Positions 26,104 through 34,754 of a DNA stretch of 64,000 nt are shown here, in pieces. Position 1 is the first letter of the stretch; each line of letters begins with the position of its first letter. The stretch is taken from assembly GCF_009650605.1 (NCBI RefSeq), contig NZ_WAJT01000002.1, positions 186,001 through 250,000 of the forward strand, in the 5' to 3' direction. This DNA comes from Labrenzia sp. CE80 (lineage in GTDB: Bacteria; Pseudomonadota; Alphaproteobacteria; Rhizobiales; Stappiaceae). The position numbers were made by a program, and so were the translations under genes. Below the pieces are notes generated by a model. That model was not told where the DNA came from and did not search any database. It was given only the letters and a program-made list of their open reading frames with translations.

Positions 26104-27009
26104 ATGCAGAGTTTGCTGAACGAGATTGCAAAGGCGTCGACGGCCAATCCCGAAAAGGGAACCGTGGCGACCTATATCCCTGAACTGGCCGGGATTGATC
26201 CAGGCCAATTCGGTATTTGCATTGCCATGGCCAACGGCGATGTTTTCTCCGCCGGACAGGCGCATGTGCCGTTTTCCATACAATCTGTGTCTAAGGTTTT
26301 TGCACTCGCGCTTGCCCTGGGGCGTGTTGGTGACCAGCTTTGGAAGCGGGTAGGACGGGAACCGTCAGGTCTTTCGTTTGATTCTATCCTCCTGTTGGAA
26401 CGGGAGAAGGGTATTCCCCGCAATCCATTTATCAATGCCGGGGCTTTGGTTGCGACCGACACCTATCTGGCAGGGTCCAATCCGAAGGAAGCCCTGGGTG
26501 AATTGCTGGGCTTCATCCGTGCGGCTTGCGACGACGATAGCATTCACATGAATGAGGCAGTGGCCCAGTCTGAGATGGCGACGGGACATCGCAATTTTTC
26601 TCTGGCGCACTATCTCGCCTCCTTTGGAAACCTGAACGCGCCAGTCAGTAAGGTGCTTGGCACCTATTGCCATCAATGTGCTATCGAAATGACCTGCGAA
26701 CAGCTGGCGCTGGCCGGGCGTTTCCTGCTTGACGCCGACGGCATGCCGTCCCTTGTGTTGCGGCAGCGTAAGCGTCGAATCAGCGCCCTGATGATGACCT
26801 GCGGCCATTATGACGGCTCTGGCGATTTTGCGTTCCGAGTTGGAATGCCGGGCAAAAGCGGCGTCGGCGGTGGCATTCTGGTGATCGCGCCTGGCCGGGC
26901 ATCAATAGCAGTCTGGTCCCCAGGCCTGAATGGCTATGGAAATTCTAAGCTCGGCACCGAGGCGATGGAGATCTTCGCGCAGAAGACACGCTGGTCGGTA
27001 TTTGGTTGA
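26104..27009 (+). CDS. glsA: Glutaminase A
   Basis: The 301-residue serine-dependent glutaminase hydrolyses glutamine to glutamate and ammonia. It has the beta-lactamase-like SxxK motif in FSIQSVSKVFAL, the family stretch EKGIPRNPFINAGALV, GTYCHQCAIEMTCEQLALAG, and the C-terminal GKSGVGGGILVIAPG. An ATG at 26086 is in frame but lacks an SD; alignment of the N terminus to other glutaminases favours the ATG at 26104. Confidence 0.93.
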   Translation: MQSLLNEIAKASTANPEKGTVATYIPELAGIDPGQFGICIAMANGDVFSAGQAHVPFSIQSVSKVFALALALGRVGDQLWKRVGREPSGLSFDSILLLEREKGIPRNPFINAGALVATDTYLAGSNPKEALGELLGFIRAACDDDSIHMNEAVAQSEMATGHRNFSLAHYLASFGNLNAPVSKVLGTYCHQCAIEMTCEQLALAGRFLLDADGMPSLVLRQRKRRISALMMTCGHYDGSGDFAFRVGMPGKSGVGGGILVIAPGRASIAVWSPGLNGYGNSKLGTEAMEIFAQKTRWSVFG

Positions 27010-27251
27010 TTGAGCGTCACACCAACTGGTTTTCTTCCGTGTTTATTGCGTCCACTCGTGTTGGTGCTTTAATTTAAAAAAGTGGCAACCATTACTCAGT
27101 TTTTCCGCTGAATGAAAAATAGCGCGGCGTTTAGAACGTGATGGCGAAGCTGAACCGGTTAAATGCGACCTAATGGCTGAAAACCGTTCCCGGAACCGCA
27201 AATTTCTGCTTTCAATCGCAGAACTCATTTAACATTCGCCCATAGGATGCT
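27010..27251. other. Gene-free stretch upstream of sdhC
   Basis: No convincing gene on either strand. It holds an A+T-rich tract near 27070-27120 and CACCAAC/GTTGGTG flanking an approximately 33-base spacer at 27018-27066, possibly the end signal of the glutaminase message. Confidence 0.4.
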
Positions 27252-27326
27252 TTGACGAGATGAGGTGTTGGCGCTAGAACCCTTCTAGACAACGCCTTGA
27301 ATTGCTTACGCTTACGTAAACGTAAG
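27252..27326 (+). promoter_or_regulatory. Probable sdh promoter and downstream palindrome
   Basis: TTGACG (27252-27257) and TAGAAC (27275-27280) with 17-base spacing form a plausible promoter. A perfect 7-2-7 palindrome, CTTACGTAAACGTAAG (27311-27326), preceded by an extra CTTACG copy, lies about 30 bases after the predicted start and 26 bases before the sdhC ATG. A repressor there would block early elongation. The regulator is unknown; MerR-type LiuR sites have a similar ACGTAAACGT core. Confidence 0.5.
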
Positions 27327-27352
27327 ATGGCGTCGTACGGGAGAGATATTCC

Positions 27353-27751
27353 ATGTCGAATGCCGACCTGAAGGGCAACCGCCCTCTGTCGCCCCATCTT
27401 CAGATCTATAAGCCGATCCTGACGATGGTCATGTCGATCCTGCATCGCATCACCGGTGCGGCCCTTTATTTCGGGACGATCCTGATGGTCTGGTGGCTTG
27501 TTGCCGCCGCTGCCGGCCCGGCCTATTTCGAATTCGTCAGCGAGGTCTTCGGCTCGATTATCGGCCGGCTGATCCTGTTCGGCTTCACCTGGGCCCTGGT
27601 GCACCACATGCTTGGCGGTTTGCGCCACTTCGTCTGGGACATGGGCGCCGGTTTCGGTGCCGAGGCAAGAGAGTGGATGGCGCGGGCCACGATCATCGGT
27701 TCTGTCGCTCTGACCGTGGTCCTCTGGATCATCGGCTACATCGTTCGCTGA
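27353..27751 (+). CDS. sdhC: Succinate dehydrogenase cytochrome b556 subunit
   Basis: The 132-residue membrane anchor has the family start RPLSPHLQIYKP, the SILHRITGAALYFG quinone-site helix and the haem-ligand region HHMLGGLRHFVWDMG. Three transmembrane helices are visible. With SdhD it anchors the dehydrogenase in the inner membrane and passes electrons to ubiquinone. First gene of the operon, followed by sdhD after 11 bases. Confidence 0.96.
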   Translation: MSNADLKGNRPLSPHLQIYKPILTMVMSILHRITGAALYFGTILMVWWLVAAAAGPAYFEFVSEVFGSIIGRLILFGFTWALVHHMLGGLRHFVWDMGAGFGAEAREWMARATIIGSVALTVVLWIIGYIVR

Positions 27752-27762
27752 GGGAGACTGAC

Positions 27763-28146
27763 ATGAGTGATATGCGCACGCCCCTCAACAAGGTCCGCGG
27801 CCTTGGCTCTGCCAAGGAGGGCACGGACCACTTCTGGAAGCAGCGACTGACGGCTGTCGCAAACGTTTTCCTGATTTCCTTCTTTGTGATCCTCGTCATT
27901 TCCCTGCAAGGGGCTGGCTATGAGGAAACGGTCAAGGCGCTCGGAAATCCGCTTGTCGCGATCCTGATGCTACTGGTGATCCTCTCCGGCGTCTTCCACA
28001 TGAAGCTGGGCATGCAGGTGATCATCGAGGATTACGTTCATGGAGAGGGCATCAAGGTGCTCTGCCTGATCGGCAACATCTTCTTCTGTGCCCTCATCGG
28101 ATTCGGCGCGATTTTCGCCGTGCTCAAGATTGGCTTTGGAGGCTGA
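27763..28146 (+). CDS. sdhD: Succinate dehydrogenase hydrophobic membrane anchor subunit
   Basis: The 127-residue SdhD starts MSDMRTPLNKVRGLGSAKEG, the alphaproteobacterial pattern, and has three hydrophobic helices with HMKLGMQVIIEDYVHGEG between helices 2 and 3, containing the probable haem-ligand histidine. The open frame extends far upstream into sdhC, but the ATG at 27763 after GAGGGAGACTG is the clear start. Six bases precede sdhA. Confidence 0.95.
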   Translation: MSDMRTPLNKVRGLGSAKEGTDHFWKQRLTAVANVFLISFFVILVISLQGAGYEETVKALGNPLVAILMLLVILSGVFHMKLGMQVIIEDYVHGEGIKVLCLIGNIFFCALIGFGAIFAVLKIGFGG

Positions 28147-28151
28147 CCCGA

Positions 28152-29978
28152 ATGGCCAAGACATATGAATTTGTCGAACACACCCATGACGTGGTGGTGG
28201 TCGGCGCTGGCGGCGCAGGTCTTCGCGCCACCCTCGGCATGGCCGAGCAGGGCCTGAGAACGGCCTGTATCACAAAGGTCTTCCCGACCCGGTCCCACAC
28301 AGTTGCGGCACAGGGAGGCATCGCTGCTTCCCTGAAGAACATGACGCCGGACAGCTGGGAATGGCACATGTACGACACGGTGAAGGGCTCTGACTGGCTC
28401 GGTGACACCGACGCCATGGAGTATCTGGCACGTGAAGCGCCCAAGGCGGTTTACGAGTTGGAGCACTACGGTGTGCCCTTCTCGCGCACCGAGGACGGCC
28501 GCATCTATCAGCGCCCCTTCGGCGGCCACATGCAGAACTACGGCGACGGCCCTCCCGTACAGCGCACTTGCGCCGCGGCAGACCGAACCGGCCACGCCAT
28601 CCTGCACACGCTGTACGGTCAGTCCCTGCGCCACAATGCGGAATTCTACATCGAGTATTTTGCGCTCGACCTGATCATGTCGGAAGACGGCGTCTGCCAG
28701 GGCGTGATCGCATGGAACCTCGACGACGGAACCATCCATCGCTTCTCCGCCAAGATGGTCGTTCTGGCCACCGGCGGCTACGGCCGTGCCTACTTCTCGG
28801 CAACCTCCGCCCACACCTGTACTGGTGACGGCGGCGGCATGGTGGCCCGTGCGGGCCTGCCGATGCAGGACATGGAATTCGTTCAGTTCCACCCGACTGG
28901 CATCTATGGTTCGGGCTGTCTGATTACGGAAGGTGCTCGCGGCGAGGGTGGCTATCTGGTCAACTCCGAAGGTGAGCGTTTCATGGAACGCTATGCACCT
29001 TCCGCCAAGGACCTTGCCTCTCGTGACGTTGTCTCGCGCTGCATGACCATGGAGATCCGCGAAGGACGCGGTGTTGGCAAGGACAAGGACCACATCTTCC
29101 TGCATCTGGATCACCTGGATCCGGCCATGCTGGCCGAGCGCCTCCCGGGCATTTCGGAAAGCGCGCGCATCTTTGCAGGCGTTGATGTGACCAAGGAACC
29201 AATCCCGGTCCTGCCGACGGTTCACTACAACATGGGCGGCGTTCCGACCAACTACTGGGGCGAGGTGCTGAACGCGAACGCTGACAATCCGGATCGCATC
29301 CAGCCTGGCCTGATGGCCGTGGGTGAAGCCGGCTGTGCCTCCGTTCATGGCGCGAACCGTCTTGGCTCCAACTCCCTCATCGACCTTGTGGTCTTCGGCC
29401 GCGCGGCTGCGATCCGGGCTGCTGAAGTGGTTGATCCCAAGGAAGCCGTGCCGACTCCGAGTGAAGCCTCCTGTGAGAAAATCATGGATCGCTTCGATGG
29501 TCTGCGCAATGCCAGCGGCTCGATCGCGACGGCCGACCTTCGCGACAAGATGCAGCGGACCATGCAGGAGGACGCAGCGGTCTTCCGGACCCAGGAAAGC
29601 CTGGAGCAGGGTTGCAAGCGCATGAGTGCGATCTGGGGCGAGATGAAGGACCTCAAGGTTTCCGATCGCTCCATGATCTGGAACTCGGACCTTGTCGAAA
29701 CCCTCGAGCTGGAAAACCTGATGGCCAACGCCATCACCACGGTTTACGGCGCGGAGGCCCGCAAGGAATCCCGTGGCGCCCATGCCCGCGAGGACTACAA
29801 GGACGGTCCGCTCGGCGGTCGTAATGACGTTGAATGGCGCAAGCACACCCTCTCGTGGGTGGATGAGGCCGGCAACGTCAAGCTCGACTACCGCGCAGTT
29901 GTCACCGAACCCTTGACCAAGTTTGAGGACGGCGGCATCGACCCCAAGAAGATCGCGCCGAAAGCGCGTGTCTACTAA
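28152..29978 (+). CDS. sdhA: Succinate dehydrogenase flavoprotein subunit
   Basis: The 608-residue catalytic subunit oxidises succinate to fumarate. FAD-binding VVGAGGAGLRATLGM lies near the N terminus, the covalent-FAD histidine is in RSHTVAAQGGI, the active-site region is HPTGIYGSGCLITEGARGEG, and the C-terminal domain ends KVRY-like with APKARVY. Full length for the family. The usual next gene, sdhB, is displaced by an FkbM-type methyltransferase gene that starts about 6-15 bases after the stop. Confidence 0.97.
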   Translation: MAKTYEFVEHTHDVVVVGAGGAGLRATLGMAEQGLRTACITKVFPTRSHTVAAQGGIAASLKNMTPDSWEWHMYDTVKGSDWLGDTDAMEYLAREAPKAVYELEHYGVPFSRTEDGRIYQRPFGGHMQNYGDGPPVQRTCAAADRTGHAILHTLYGQSLRHNAEFYIEYFALDLIMSEDGVCQGVIAWNLDDGTIHRFSAKMVVLATGGYGRAYFSATSAHTCTGDGGGMVARAGLPMQDMEFVQFHPTGIYGSGCLITEGARGEGGYLVNSEGERFMERYAPSAKDLASRDVVSRCMTMEIREGRGVGKDKDHIFLHLDHLDPAMLAERLPGISESARIFAGVDVTKEPIPVLPTVHYNMGGVPTNYWGEVLNANADNPDRIQPGLMAVGEAGCASVHGANRLGSNSLIDLVVFGRAAAIRAAEVVDPKEAVPTPSEASCEKIMDRFDGLRNASGSIATADLRDKMQRTMQEDAAVFRTQESLEQGCKRMSAIWGEMKDLKVSDRSMIWNSDLVETLELENLMANAITTVYGAEARKESRGAHAREDYKDGPLGGRNDVEWRKHTLSWVDEAGNVKLDYRAVVTEPLTKFEDGGIDPKKIAPKARVY

Positions 29979-29984
29979 GGAGCG

Positions 29985-30839
29985 GTGGAACTCTTGAGCG
30001 CACAGGCGACCCTCACGGACACGGTCAGCCCCTTCGGCACCTACAAGGTCGAAGGGCTGGTTCGATATGCGTGGAAGCTGGCGGATCATCACGATCTGTC
30101 GGCCTCCCTGCGCAAGCGCATCCGTGCTCTGGTCGCACATCTGTTCAAGGGTCCCTATGACACGGAAGCCGATGGTCTGAAGTTCCGGATCTATCCGGGT
30201 CAGAACTACGACGACCGCAAGATTCTGGCCAAGGGGCGCCTCCCGGAGCGGGCCGAGCACAAGTTGCTCCAGCCTTATCTGGCCCCGGGTTCTGTCTTCG
30301 TCGACGTCGGTGCCAACATTGGCAGCTATGCGCTTTTTGCTGCCCATTGCGGCGCCGAGGTTCTGGCCGTGGAAGCCAATCCGGAAACGGCGGCCAAGCT
30401 GCGCTTCAACCTGACGGCCAACGACCTTGGCAAGGTGCAGCTGGCGGAAGTTGCCATCGGTGACAAGGCCGGCACCCTGTCACTGTGGTCCGAGCCGACC
30501 AACTGCGGCTTTGCTACATTGGTCGAGGATCTGACCACCGGCGAATGGGCTGGCGACTGGTCTCCGAAAGATGTTGCCGTGCGTCCGCTGGCCGATGTGG
30601 TTGCCGACAAGGGCCTGGCCCGGATCGATGTTCTGAAAGTGGACGTGGAAGGCTTCGAGGACCGTGTGGTCCTGCCTTTCCTGCGCAATTCGGACCGGGC
30701 GCTTTGGCCCCGTGTCATCATGCTTGAAACAAACTGCCGGCCGCATTGGGCCGAGGATTGTACTTCCGAACTGGAAGCCCTCGGATACCGCGCAGCCGGA
30801 TCGACACATGACAATACGGTCTTTGAGCTCGCAAGCTAA
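29985..30839 (+). CDS. FkbM-family methyltransferase inside the sdh operon
   Basis: A 284-residue protein of the FkbM SAM-methyltransferase family. Motif I is FVDVGANIGSYALFAA (about residues 105-120), followed by the acidic post-I residue in VLAVEANPETAAKL, and the family's VDVEGFEDRVVLPFL near residue 213. FkbM enzymes usually O-methylate sugars or small molecules; a target is not evident. The AAGGAG ahead of it serves either a GTG at 29985 (very close) or a TTG at 29994 (11 bases). It is embedded between sdhA and sdhB, 60 bases before the latter. Confidence 0.85.
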   Translation: MELLSAQATLTDTVSPFGTYKVEGLVRYAWKLADHHDLSASLRKRIRALVAHLFKGPYDTEADGLKFRIYPGQNYDDRKILAKGRLPERAEHKLLQPYLAPGSVFVDVGANIGSYALFAAHCGAEVLAVEANPETAAKLRFNLTANDLGKVQLAEVAIGDKAGTLSLWSEPTNCGFATLVEDLTTGEWAGDWSPKDVAVRPLADVVADKGLARIDVLKVDVEGFEDRVVLPFLRNSDRALWPRVIMLETNCRPHWAEDCTSELEALGYRAAGSTHDNTVFELAS

Positions 30840-30899
30840 AGATCGGTGATTTAAGCGGCCCGGACGCGAATCCAGGGCCCAAACGCGGAGCGATGAAAA

Positions 30900-31682
30900 A
30901 TGGTTCAGCTGACGCTTCCCCGGAACTCCCAGGTGACGGAAGGCAAGGTTTGGGACAAGCCTGCCGGCGCGACAAACCTGCGTGAGTACCGCATCTACCG
31001 CTGGAATCCGGATGATGGCCGCAACCCGCGGGTCGACACCTATTTCGTCGATGCCGACGATTGCGGTCCGATGGTTCTGGACGGCCTGATCTACATCAAG
31101 AACAAGATCGATCCGACCCTGACCTTCCGCCGGTCCTGCCGCGAAGGCATTTGTGGCTCCTGCGCCATGAACATCGACGGCACCAACACCCTGGCCTGTA
31201 CCAAGGGCACGGATGAAGTCGCCGGCGACGTGGTGAAGATCTACCCGCTGCCGCATATGCCGGTGGTCAAGGATCTGGTGCCTGATCTCACCAACTTCTA
31301 CGCCCAGCATCGTTCCATCGAGCCCTGGCTGCAAACGGTTTCGCCGGCCCCGGAAAAGGAGTGGCGTCAGTCCCACGAAGACCGTGCCAAGCTGGATGGT
31401 CTCTACGAGTGCATCCTCTGCGCCTGTTGCTCGACCTCCTGCCCGAGCTACTGGTGGAACGGCGATCGCTACCTCGGCCCGGCCGTTCTGCTGCAGGCCT
31501 ACCGCTGGCTCATCGACAGCCGCGACGAAGCGACCGGCGAGCGTCTGGACAACCTGGAAGACCCCTTCCGCCTCTACCGCTGCCACACCATCATGAATTG
31601 CTCTCAGGCATGTCCAAAGGGCCTCAACCCGGCCAAGGCCATCGCCGAGATCAAGAAGATGATGGTCGAACGCCGCGTCTGA
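30900..31682 (+). CDS. sdhB: Succinate dehydrogenase iron-sulfur subunit
   Basis: The 260-residue protein carries the three clusters of the complex: [2Fe-2S] ligands in SCREGICGSCAMNIDGTNTL plus the following cysteine, [4Fe-4S]/[3Fe-4S] ligands in CILCACCSTSCPSYWWN, and CHTIMNCSQACPKGLNP near the C terminus. It links SdhA flavin to the membrane quinone site. It closes the operon; a strong terminator follows. Confidence 0.97.
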   Translation: MVQLTLPRNSQVTEGKVWDKPAGATNLREYRIYRWNPDDGRNPRVDTYFVDADDCGPMVLDGLIYIKNKIDPTLTFRRSCREGICGSCAMNIDGTNTLACTKGTDEVAGDVVKIYPLPHMPVVKDLVPDLTNFYAQHRSIEPWLQTVSPAPEKEWRQSHEDRAKLDGLYECILCACCSTSCPSYWWNGDRYLGPAVLLQAYRWLIDSRDEATGERLDNLEDPFRLYRCHTIMNCSQACPKGLNPAKAIAEIKKMMVERRV

Positions 31683-31714
31683 TTTTTATCAGGCAGCAGC
31701 TCGCATTTCGAAAG

Positions 31715-31737
31715 GCCGCCCTCGGGGCGGCTTTTTT
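31715..31737 (+). terminator. Rho-independent terminator of the sdh operon
   Basis: GCCGCCC/GGGCGGC stem with a TCG loop is followed by TTTTTT. Confidence 0.92.
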
Positions 31738-31813
31738 GTTGGGCTTGGCATGTGTCGAACTGTGGATTGGATCCCCGCCTTGTGCGCGCATCCAATGCCG
31801 CTCACACTAGGGG

Positions 31814-32041
31814 ATGGCGCTTTATGTCTACCTGTTGGCGAACCGCAGGCATGGAACATTTTACACGGGCGTGACCAATGACCTCGCCCGGCGCATTCAC
31901 GAACACTGGGACGGGCAAGGCAGTGCTTTCCCCCGGCGGTGTCATGTGTCTCGGCTGGTTCGCCATGAGACCTACCCAATGCCGGAAGAAGCCATCCGCC
32001 AGGCATCTAGGTCAACTGGATCTCGTTGCCATCCGCTGTGA
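31814..32041 (+). pseudogene. Truncated GIY-YIG endonuclease-domain gene
   Basis: The first 60 or so codons encode the start of a small UPF0213/GIY-YIG protein: YVYLLANRRHGTFYTGVTND, then the LARRIHEHW helix with the catalytic arginine, and MPEEAIRQ. The usual remaining third (the EKxIKxWRRxWKxxLIE region) is missing. From about 32000 the reading frame runs into the 3' end of the opposite-strand gene, and the tail SRSTGSRCHPL is not family-like. It looks like a decayed remnant of an about 95-residue gene. Confidence 0.65.
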
Positions 32042-32777
32042 GGGATATCGAGCCGTCATCGGAGAAGTTGAGCGCGATCTTCGAGTAACTGTTGTTGTCT
32101 TTGAGCAGATGATTGTATCTCTGCAGAACCGCATCGATCTCCGCCTGCGTTCCGGCAGCGCTGTATTCTTCGCGGAACGGCGCCAGTTTCTGTATTTCGG
32201 CGTAGTGACTGGCAAGGGCATTCAGCGTACGCAACTCACGGTCCAGGCCAGGATTTTCTTCTAGAGCCTGCTCCAGTTCATCCCGATACTGATAGTCTGC
32301 CGGCAGCTTCATGTTGCCGCGCTCGTCGTAGGAAATGTTGTCGGGAGCCGGGATGCCGTAGCTGTCAAGCACTTGCTGGAAACGGGCGGATGCGTGTTCG
32401 GTCAGCGCAGCAATATTGTCCGCCGACGGCAGGAGAAAGCCAACGTCTTCGAGGCTCTTCGGTGCAGAGGGTGTGTCGGAAAAATACGCGTCAAAGTCCA
32501 GTTCTTCAAACCCGTTGCCCGTATTGGCAGAGTAGATTTTGTCACCAGCCCCGGAGGGAGCCAGCTCCTGCTGCTGTATCAGGACAGATGCAACGTCACT
32601 GGACACATTCGACCCGGTCGGTTTCGCCGGGGCGGAGGCACTTTTTTCCGCCCCTGACACGGATGAAATTTCTTGCCGAGCGACTGGGAAGTCTGCCACT
32701 TTTACGCCAGACTGCAGGGCTGATGCTTGCTGAAAGGGCGTGGAAGAAGCTGTAGATGCGAGTGCTGAAATATTCAT
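32007..32777 (-). CDS. Hypothetical protein, unknown family
   Basis: A 256-residue protein with a Ser/Ala/Gln-rich, probably disordered N-terminal half (about residues 1-110) and a more structured, charged helical C-terminal half with ADYQYRDELEQALEENPGLD and IALNFSDDGSISLTADGNEI. It has no signal peptide or membrane segment. The N terminus MNISALASTASSTP resembles the beginnings of proteins exported by flagellar or type III routes only superficially. The ATG at 32777, with GAGAG ahead, is preferred over an upstream start at 32807. Its 3' end abuts the GIY-YIG remnant. Confidence 0.6.
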   Translation of the reverse strand: MNISALASTASSTPFQQASALQSGVKVADFPVARQEISSVSGAEKSASAPAKPTGSNVSSDVASVLIQQQELAPSGAGDKIYSANTGNGFEELDFDAYFSDTPSAPKSLEDVGFLLPSADNIAALTEHASARFQQVLDSYGIPAPDNISYDERGNMKLPADYQYRDELEQALEENPGLDRELRTLNALASHYAEIQKLAPFREEYSAAGTQAEIDAVLQRYNHLLKDNNSYSKIALNFSDDGSISLTADGNEIQLT

Positions 32778-32923
32778 ATCTCTCACTTTTAAAGCATGCT
32801 TGAACATCTACTGAGCAAATTCCGTGCCTGCGGGCGGTGAGAACCAAGCGCCTTTCACTTGGCCCATCGCAAAAACCCGTTAAGGTCGGCCCCAATACGT
32901 AGAACTTCGAATCAGGAGCGCGC

Positions 32924-33901
32924 ATGAGCGGACTACTTGCCCTTCTCGATGATGTCGCCGGCATTGCCAAGGTGGCGGCGGCCTCCGTCGATGATGTGAT
33001 CGGCCAAGCCGCCAAGGCGGGATCGAAGGCCGCTGGCGCGGTGATCGATGATGCGGCAGTCACGCCGAAATATGTCGCCGGTTTTCATCCTGCCCGGGAG
33101 CTTCCGATTGTCTGGCGCATCGCCAAGGGGTCGCTCAAGAACAAGCTGATTTTCCTGCTGCCGATCGGTCTTCTGCTGAATGCATTCTTGCCAGGGATCA
33201 TCACGCCCCTGCTGATGATTGGTGGCGGCTATCTGTGTTTCGAGGGCGCGGAGAAGATCATCCACATCTTCAGTCCGCATCATGTCGATGCGGACCAGCC
33301 GAAGGATCTCGTGCAGGATCCTACCCATCTCGAAGAGCAGAAAGTCGCCGGCGCGATCAAGACCGATTTTATCCTCTCGGCGGAGATCATGACCATCGCC
33401 CTGTCCGAGATCCCGGACGGCAGCATCTGGATGGAAGCAGCGACCCTCGCCGTGGTCGCCATTGGTATCACGGTCATGGTCTATGGCTCCGTGGCGCTGA
33501 TCGTAAAGGCAGACGACATGGGCCTGATGATGGCGCAGAAGGGCGCGTTGTCGATTGTCCGCGGCCTTGGTCACGGCATCGTCAAGGCCATGCCCTGGCT
33601 GATGAAACTCCTCATGGTTGTCGGCACGGCCGCGATGCTCTGGGTCGGCGGATCCATCGTCATTCACGGACTGAAGGACCTGGGGGTGAAAAGCATCTAC
33701 GACACCATTCACGATCTGGCCCATGGTTTTGCGCATTCCATCGGCACGGCCGAAGGCTTCCTGGCCTGGTTTGCCACGGCGACCATGGATGGCATTCTCG
33801 GACTTGCTCTCGGCATGATCCTGGTTCCGGTCGTGGTCAAGATCATTGAGCCGCTCTGGACGCTGGTGAGTGGCACATGGACGTCTGCCAAGGACCATTA
33901 A
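32924..33901 (+). CDS. DUF808/YedI-family inner-membrane protein
   Basis: The 325-residue protein starts MSGLLALLDDVAGIAKVAAAS, the hallmark of the DUF808 family (E. coli YedI), and has several hydrophobic helices (about residues 75-105, 150-190, 215-245, 285-310). KYVAGFHPARELPIVWRIAKG is also a family-specific segment. The function of YedI is not established. The SD AGGAG precedes the ATG. Confidence 0.88.
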   Translation: MSGLLALLDDVAGIAKVAAASVDDVIGQAAKAGSKAAGAVIDDAAVTPKYVAGFHPARELPIVWRIAKGSLKNKLIFLLPIGLLLNAFLPGIITPLLMIGGGYLCFEGAEKIIHIFSPHHVDADQPKDLVQDPTHLEEQKVAGAIKTDFILSAEIMTIALSEIPDGSIWMEAATLAVVAIGITVMVYGSVALIVKADDMGLMMAQKGALSIVRGLGHGIVKAMPWLMKLLMVVGTAAMLWVGGSIVIHGLKDLGVKSIYDTIHDLAHGFAHSIGTAEGFLAWFATATMDGILGLALGMILVPVVVKIIEPLWTLVSGTWTSAKDH

Positions 33902-33969
33902 GGGCTTGTCAAAAGCGCGTAAATGTTCTTGTATTGTTCCTGATCGCAACTTTCATGCAGGAGCAATCC

Positions 33970-34359
33970 TTGGCCATCATCGATCACATTGGCTTTGACG
34001 TGTCCGACTACGCCGCCGCTAGGGCGTTTTACGATAAGGCCCTGGCTCCCCTCGGCATCACCATGCTGATGGAAGTCGGTCCTGAGCAGACCGGCAGCAT
34101 TTCCTATTGCGGTTATGGCGTAGACAAGCCGGAATTCTGGATTGGCGGCGCGCAGGCCATCGGCGGCACACTGCATGTCGCTTTTACGGCCCCGACCCGC
34201 GCCGTTGTCGACGCATTCTACGAGGCGGCGATGGCCGCCGGCGGTAAGGACAATGGCGCGCCGGGTCTTCGTCCGCACTACCACGAGCATTACTACGGTG
34301 CCTTTGTGCTTGATCCGGATGGTCACAACATCGAAGCCGTCTGTCACCTGCCCGAATAG
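33970..34359 (+). CDS. VOC-superfamily glyoxalase-like protein (TTG start)
   Basis: The 129-residue protein begins MAIIDHIGFDVSDYAAARAFYDKAL, the typical VOC start. C-terminal metal/fold residues lie in YYGAFVLDPDGHNIEAV, including the usual glutamate. A frame-compatible ATG exists at 33955, but AGGAG at 33959-33963 sits six bases before the TTG at 33970, which gives the family-typical N terminus. The substrate is unknown. It is followed 17 bases later by another VOC gene. Confidence 0.82.
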   Translation: MAIIDHIGFDVSDYAAARAFYDKALAPLGITMLMEVGPEQTGSISYCGYGVDKPEFWIGGAQAIGGTLHVAFTAPTRAVVDAFYEAAMAAGGKDNGAPGLRPHYHEHYYGAFVLDPDGHNIEAVCHLPE

Positions 34360-34376
34360 CGCATAAGGAGCCTGTC

Positions 34377-34754
34377 ATGCACAAGAGCCGTCTGGGCGTC
34401 ATGGTGATCGACTGTGAGACCGATGATCTGACTTCTCACGAGACTTTCTGGGCCGGCGTGCTGGGGCGCGAACGGGAGGTTGGCTCCAAGGATCCGAAGT
34501 ATCGCGACCTGAAAGGTCCGCCCTCCGAGCTGCGGGTGCTGCTTCAGTCTGTCGACCACGCGCCCCGTGTCCACCTAGACATTGAGACCGACAATATTCC
34601 TGCCGAAGTCGCGCGCCTGAAAGCACTTGGCGCGGAAGAGGTCGGTGCCTGCAAGGGTTGGGTGGTCATGCAGGCTCCCAGCGGTCACCGTTTCTGCGTC
34701 GTCTCTCCCCAGCGCCCGGACTTTGCAGAAAACGCAAATGTCTGGCACGACTGA
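34377..34754 (+). CDS. VOC-superfamily protein, second
   Basis: A 125-residue VOC-fold protein beginning RLGVMVIDCETDDLTSHETFW with the later VHLDIETDNIPAEVARLKALGAEE and a C-terminal QAPSGHRFCVVSPQ, the pattern of the bleomycin-resistance-like/glyoxalase_6 subgroup. The two VOC genes are probably co-transcribed but belong to different subgroups and are not close duplicates. Confidence 0.8.
   Translation: MHKSRLGVMVIDCETDDLTSHETFWAGVLGREREVGSKDPKYRDLKGPPSELRVLLQSVDHAPRVHLDIETDNIPAEVARLKALGAEEVGACKGWVVMQAPSGHRFCVVSPQRPDFAENANVWHD

Noticed and set aside
28038..30347. A 769-codon open frame antisense to sdhA and the FkbM gene
   Set aside because: It mirrors the codon structure of the real genes, has no ribosome-binding site or domain, and such frames are common opposite high-GC genes.
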